The notes beneath the pieces are model-generated. The model was given only the letters and a program-made list of their open reading frames with translations, did not search any database and was not told the origin of the DNA. From positions 62,001-126,000 of the forward strand of contig FWCC01000237.1 in the NCBI GenBank assembly GCA_900169235.1: a DNA stretch of 64,000 nucleotides. The letters run 5' to 3'. Positions 58,643 to 64,000 of the stretch are shown piece after piece (within the stretch, counting starts at the first letter, position 1; each line of letters opens with the position of its first letter). A program made the translations under genes and the position numbers. The DNA is from Zarea fungicola (taxonomy: Eukaryota; Ascomycota; Sordariomycetes; Hypocreales; Cordycipitaceae).

Positions 58643-60325
58643 TCAAAACTCTGCAATTTCGTCCCAAATCTGTCCCTGCAGAATGTTGGCGACGCCTTGA
58701 CCCTTCTCGATGAGGCGAGTTCTGAACAGCTCAAGCTCCATGCTCTCAAAGATTCCATCCTGGGAAGTCATTTGAAGGTCGCGGTAGAAGTCCAGGGCGA
58801 CAGTCATGGGAGCCACTAGCATGTCTGGCTGGGCTGTGCAGCTGAGCGCAGAATCCAGTCCACGGCAGATTTTGGCGGCCAGTATGCGGCCGTCGCGATA
58901 TCGCTCCGGATCGATTTGCAGCTCGACCGGTAGTGTTGGCCACATTTCGGTGTAGGAATCCAACACAGGCTGGTAGATGATCTCGCAGAGATCCTCGATA
59001 CAGCGATGAAAGAGGATCTGAGACATCCAGTAGTAAAGAAGCGTAAAGGCCGTAAGTTCGTCGTGAAAATTATAGACATTAGAAATGGATGCTGCGGTTT
59101 CCATGGCCTGGAATTGCTCCTGGCTGCCCATTGCCTGGCCCAGCCAAGCGGCAAACTGTAGCTCAAGCGTGAGACAAGTTTGAAGTAGGCTCTGTGCCTT
59201 GTATCGGCGGTCGATAGAGACAGCCTGAGGGATCAACAGATCCGTATGCGCAAAGACAGCTGGCAATCGCAGCATGATGTCAAAGAGCGAGTCAAGGGAA
59301 GATTTCCTGTGGTTCTTCCATGGCAACGAGGTCCAGTCTAAGTCAGACAAGAATGTCTCCCGCCTGTTGAGGAGGGCGAGGCACACGCCAATCGGGCGAT
59401 ACACGCGAACGAAAAATTGATGGTTGGGAAATGTCGTGAAGTTAGAAGGGCCGAGCCTCTTCACCAGCGACTCCGAGGCAATTCCCCAGTTTGCGTTTGG
59501 CGACGTCTGCTACATCGCAAGTTAGTCATGGCTGCACGCAGAACATTTAACACTCAGGCAAGACTGACCTCGAATAAGAAGACGCAGTAGCTGTCGGTAG
59601 ACTGCGAGCCGCCCTGGATGCCACGATGGCAAAGCAGGCACTGGGCACTCACCCAGAGCGGCACATCCGCATTGGCCACATGCGCAGCGTGGTGGTTGTG
59701 TAGATCGACCGGGGAGTATGGAGGGAGGGCGATGCCAAAGCCCTGGCCGTCGGGGCCGGTGGCTGGGGACCGCACAATGGTGTGCAGGCTTGTGTGGAGC
59801 GCTGTGATGTTTTTACCACCATTGGCAAGATCAAGATTGTCGTCCCAGGCCGAGTTGTTCAGGGTCGCCTGGGAAAACGTAGGCGAGTTGCTGAAGGACT
59901 GCGGAAACTTTGGTGATTGCGACTCGGAGGGCTCGCGCTTTGGTTGTGGAGATTTGGATGCTTGCTTCTTGGGCGGCGTCACTCGTTTCGGATGCGAGGC
60001 TACACGGCCGCGGCCCTCTGGTGTACCAGTAATGAAGACTCGTTCCCGTTCGTAGCCTTCGCACTCCCGTCCACTGGTGATGCACTTGCGGCAAAATGGG
60101 CGCTCATTGGTGCACTGCACATATTGGATCGTTAGCGTTCCTTGATTCTAGCTGTGTACCCTTGCATTTTGATGGAGCCAGTTTATAAAACATAAATTTA
60201 AGACGTCCAATAGTTTACATCTAGCAGAGGCAAGCTTTAGACTGGGAATGGATTCAATCTCTTACCGTGACGCGGCGGCGGCGACAGGTTTCGCAACCCT
60301 TATACTTTCCGGGAACACCAACCAT
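58643..60325 (-). CDS. Zn2Cys6 fungal transcription factor
   Basis: Nuclear binuclear-cluster regulator; target genes unknown. Three exons (60325-60266, 60114-59569, 59509-58643) give 490 residues. The zinc cluster is split over exons 1 and 2: Cys at about 11, 14, 21, 28, 31 and 38 with C-X2-C-X6-C-X6-C-X2-C-X6-C spacing, the middle run being CETCRRRRVTC. A Lys/Pro/Ser-rich linker (about 60-100) follows. From about 155 the protein has the helical character of the fungal-specific middle region (QCLLCHRGIQGG, then LLYYWMSQILFHRCIEDL). Introns of 151 and 59 nt have GTAAGA and GTCAGT donors, CAG and TAG acceptors. No biosynthetic or catabolic gene cluster lies beside it to suggest a regulon. Confidence 0.92.
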
Positions 60326-63300
60326 GGCGAGTCAGTGTCACGAAGTTGCATGCAAATGTGATTCGCCACGAATATTGGGTGTTTGATGGGCTAGCTTTTG
60401 GCGGATGGGGTATCTTCCAGCTGGTCAAGGATTCGAGAAAAAAAAGTTGAAATTTGCCACTGCTGGCACAAGACTATATATGTACGAAGGAAAGCTGGTC
60501 GAGGGCCTCCAGGTGACAAGAAACGACGGCGCCGGCAACTAGTTCTATATACGTACTCCACCAAAAGGTAAGCCATGATGCCGGTTGAAAGTGACATGAC
60601 GATTGCCAATTGGGCAGCGCAAGCGTGAGCTCTGCCTTTGTGTTCCTCCACACGCCCCCCCCTCCTCTATACCCTTCCAATTGCTCTCCACCACCGGGAT
60701 GCCCGTTGAACTACTTTGGTTCAAGGCCAGGGCCCGGCAGCCGGGAGGTGGGACAGGAGGAGACGCAAGGCGTGGACTGGCGGCGGCCAGAAGGCCAATA
60801 CATCAGCCTCCACAGCAAGGCTTCTAGCCTGTAGGAACTGTAGAATAGTCCCGCCGCTGGCTGGCAGGCGGGCAGCTTTAGGGGTAAGGGGTAGGGAAGG
60901 AGCTGAGAAGAGAGGGCGAACAGACGTTGGGGGCAGCCAAAGCTCCGTGACTGGGTGGCCTCGTGTTGCTGGGATCATGGGTGCTACAGTGGTGGGCGGG
61001 CAGGGGAGGAAGGCAACCAAGCAGAGTGTGACGTGGGCCAGCGCTGCGCGTAGGGCTGATGCTAAGCTCTGGGCGGAGGAGACGGCACTCGTCTGAGGAA
61101 GGCTCCGGTTGGACGAACGAGAATGAAGAACGGGGGCCTCGCGGCTGAAGTTGAGTTGAGGCGAATAGACGGCGTGAGTAGGGGGACAGTGAACTACCTA
61201 TGCTGATAGCCTCCCAGAAGCACCAAACGCCACATATTGTTTCAAAGAGAGAGAGAAAAAGAGGCTAACATTAGGGAACACCACAAAACACATGTTTGTG
61301 GTACCAGTAATACGTATGTGCTATTCCACCGACCTCCACGTTGTAATACTTACTTGGCTTCCTCCTCTCCAACCACAGCCATTGATTGGGCTTGTTGCAG
61401 TTGGACTGACTAAAGAGAGCAGGGGTCCTTGGTCAGGCAACAAGTACCAACTTGGGAACCCTGCTCACCTTGGGGCGAATGATGGCCGTTAAACGGCTTC
61501 TGTCGGGGTTTCAAGTGGATAGTGCTAACTGTGAAGCCTCTAGTTGCTGCCATTTTTGGAACCCCCGGCTTCTTCGCCAAGCAGCATAATAAGTCGTGAC
61601 CCGCTCGCCTGGTACACAGAAATAGCACTACGTGGTGGACGGTTTCCCGGTATTCACTAGGCTCGGTATTGACTACTATTTTTTTTAAGAAAAAAAATAA
61701 TGGGTCGCGGTACTCAGTTTCGGGAAGGCTGCAGGTTGCCAAGAGCTTCCATGTGCATCTCTAGCTTTTGTCTGGTTCAAAGGTTACATGGCGTTGTTAT
61801 TTGCATTCCAAGACTTTGCATACAGTAAATCTTTGATAGCAGAGGAATCATACCTAAATGTGAAAACTCCCAGTTTCGTGTGTTGTCGTGTCGCTTGTTA
61901 TATCGGTGCCATCGAGTAAGATGATTACAATTTGTACGCGAGGCGTTATGAGCGAACGACGCATCTAGATCTTTCCTAGGATTCACAACCAGGATGAGCG
62001 AGCCGAGTACCCTGCGTTTCCATTTATGAACAAACGTCATGTTTACGTCTAGACTCAGAGTACCCGTTTTATTACTGGCTGCGCTTATTAGTGCTAGTTA
62101 GATCTCAAACAGAACATGCAGAAGAAGGCTACCATAGCCCTTCAGCCCTTGTGTTGAGGACTTTGGAGGGATTGGTAGTTCGCGGCCAAAGTTCGTTCCC
62201 ACATGTTACAATACAGCCTATCCACATGCAACATAAGCTGGAGACAGTCAGAGATTTTATCAGCCGCGTCCCTCTCTTTTTTTTGCCGTTCTAGTGGTGG
62301 TATTTTTCGGGCTACTTGGTCATCCAGTACGCCTTGTCCTGGATTTCTGTCTAGAAATAATGCCAAGCCCCCTTGTCAGACCAAACCCTGCTAATCTCAC
62401 TCCAAAGACAGATGAAAATAAAATGAATAGATTTAAATAAATAAATTAAATAACAAGTGAGAAGGAAAAAGCGGCAAATAAAAGAGCGATGTGCAGCGCT
62501 TGAGTAAGGTTCGCTTAGCCAACGCTTGACTCTCCGGGGGTAACTACCGTATCCGTCCACTCGGCCGTATTATAGCTTCGTTTTTTTTTAGCACCAGCCA
62601 GATGTCCATCTTCTCACTGGTAAGCTCTTTTTTAGGATAATTTTGAAAACAAATAACAGTTTTGTACAACCCTCCGTGCACATCATATGTATCTGTAGAC
62701 ATTCCCTACTGAATACTGACACCATAGATTATCTCTCCGAACGGCGGTCAAGTGTGCAACCCGAATGCGAAGCAGGGGGTGCGCCGCCCGGATTTGCGAT
62801 CTGAGACACCGTGGATTTGCGAACCATCGAGAATCCCTGAGCGAGGCAACCTTTTGTATCCGCCACCGACCAGCTCATTACCAAAACAATTAATTACTGA
62901 AACTGCCGGGTGGTCCTTTTTTTTTCGTTCTCGTTATAATAGAAAATCTGCTCTCTCTCTTTTTTTTTTTTCTCTCTATTTCGGCGATAAGAATAGTTGG
63001 TCGGGCGGTGAGCCAAGCAGACTCATCTTGCGTAATCCATGTCCGCGACATTCTCATTTGTCCCCTTCCATCAGTCCTCATTTATCGTACATGACATGGC
63101 CTAGTCGAAATGGCGTGTTTGGTGCTGCGTGGAAAATTGGAAGGATCCTCTCCCCCTCGCGAGGCCAGGGGAGGGCTTCAGCTCGTTACCTGGAAGCCTT
63201 GTGGGCAAGGCTGGCTGGCAGCCGTCATTGGCCACGCCACGCAAATGAGTGCCGTTTTTAGTGACAGCCTTCCTGCAGGCTGCTCGTCGATGGAGAGCTG

Positions 63301-64000
63301 TGAATGGCTGCAACGTAGAGGCTTACATTTTCACTAGCGGCCAATCCTTTTCTCCAATATTTATAAAGTACTTTTGCCAGGGGTGGCTGTTTCTTTCTCC
63401 ACCGCCAAGTTGGAGAAACAATTTGGATGCAGCCTTGCCTAATAAGGACAACGAGGCCACTGACAAGGCAGACTTGAAGGGGAGCCAAGGCTGGGGCCGG
63501 AGTTTATGGTGAGCCAGTACGGAGTACTTTTGGCGGACAAAATGAAATAAAGTGTATTGGAATAAACCAGTTTAAGTTAGTAATGCATCTGTCTGTGTCA
63601 TACGGTCAGGATGATTCTGCCGTGCATTCACTGTACTTGTGAAGAACGCCTTTCCCTTTGTACGAGTTGCCGCTCTTGTATCATACGCCCTTTCGATATT
63701 GTATTTTGCCAATCAATTTTAAAAACAAATTGCCACCTTGTACGAGCTGTCGTCTCGGGCACGATCTTCAAGAATTCACACAGCACGACTGCAGAGATTG
63801 GTTTTTACGCCGTTTGACATTGCACTATTTTATACCGGAATGTGATTGAAAAATATACATATATATGCATAGACAGAAACTTTTACAAAAAAAAATTTGA
63901 AAAAAGTGTCATATGTTGATCTTCCGTGTTGCAGCGCATGGGCCAGCCAATGATTGTACCATGCCTTTTAACCGAATATTGCGCAGGTTTTATTGCCAAG
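60326..64000. other. 3.7 kb without a recognisable gene
   Basis: Upstream of the Zn2Cys6 gene up to the right edge. Open frames (60716-61096 and 62752-63261, plus) have Arg/Gly- or Ser/Pro-rich shadow-like composition and no domain. A tacggagta motif is at 63518-63526. Purine-rich DNA lies at 60720-61150. Confidence 0.55.

Noticed and set aside
60716..61096. 126-codon plus-strand frame
   Set aside because: Gly/Arg-rich product of purine-rich intergenic DNA, with no domain or splice context.
62752..63261. 169-codon plus-strand frame near the right edge
   Set aside because: Crosses T-rich and CT-rich low-complexity DNA and shows no family features.

Overview
The window is nuclear DNA of a filamentous ascomycete, most like a sordariomycete of the Hypocreales type. 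This rests on short introns (about 50-120 nt) with GTRNGT donors and CTRAY branch sites, roughly half G+C, one gene every 2-4 kb on both strands, and fungal-only families (STE3 receptor, Zn2Cys6 regulator, Erf4, fungal NLR, TRK). The genus is not called. No operon, CRISPR array, rRNA, tRNA or intact transposon was seen.

Left part (1-22 kb). A possible gene start runs off the left edge. Then come 5-aminolevulinate synthase (minus), a 1.7 kb-codon ATRX/ARIP4-like SNF2 ATPase (minus), glutathione synthetase (plus), mitochondrial single-strand DNA-binding protein (minus), the STE3-type a-pheromone receptor (plus) and a large TMEM198-like (DUF4203) membrane protein (minus).

Middle (22-41 kb). After 4.3 kb without a gene there is a conserved-looking membrane protein of unknown function (minus). 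Next is a decaying island: a HAD hydrolase of the GS1 type broken by one in-frame TAG, then a heavily damaged NB-ARC/TPR NLR pseudogene. Beyond it lie a non-canonical purine NTP phosphatase (minus), Erf4-like palmitoyltransferase subunit (plus), an RCH1/SLC10-type transporter (plus) and a GFA/CENP-V zinc protein (minus).

Right part (41-64 kb). An acyl-CoA synthetase-like ligase (plus), a VPS9-domain Rab GEF (plus), a TRK potassium transporter (minus), 3.7 kb without a gene, XPB helicase of TFIIH (minus), a CHY zinc-finger protein (plus), proteasome subunit alpha-4 (minus), a Zn2Cys6 regulator (minus) and 3.7 kb without a gene.

Most genes are housekeeping and do not form a single pathway or cluster. 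I found no convincing new multi-gene system. The observations most worth checking are about gene structure: a 7-nt internal exon in the proteasome gene, a 5-nt first exon in the CHY gene, three introns that appear to end in AAG, an in-frame 78-nt intron in the pheromone receptor, the two broken genes at 29-33.5 kb, and short palindromic motifs recurring in intergenic DNA. All exon models were worked out by hand from frame and splice signals; lengths were checked to be multiples of three.
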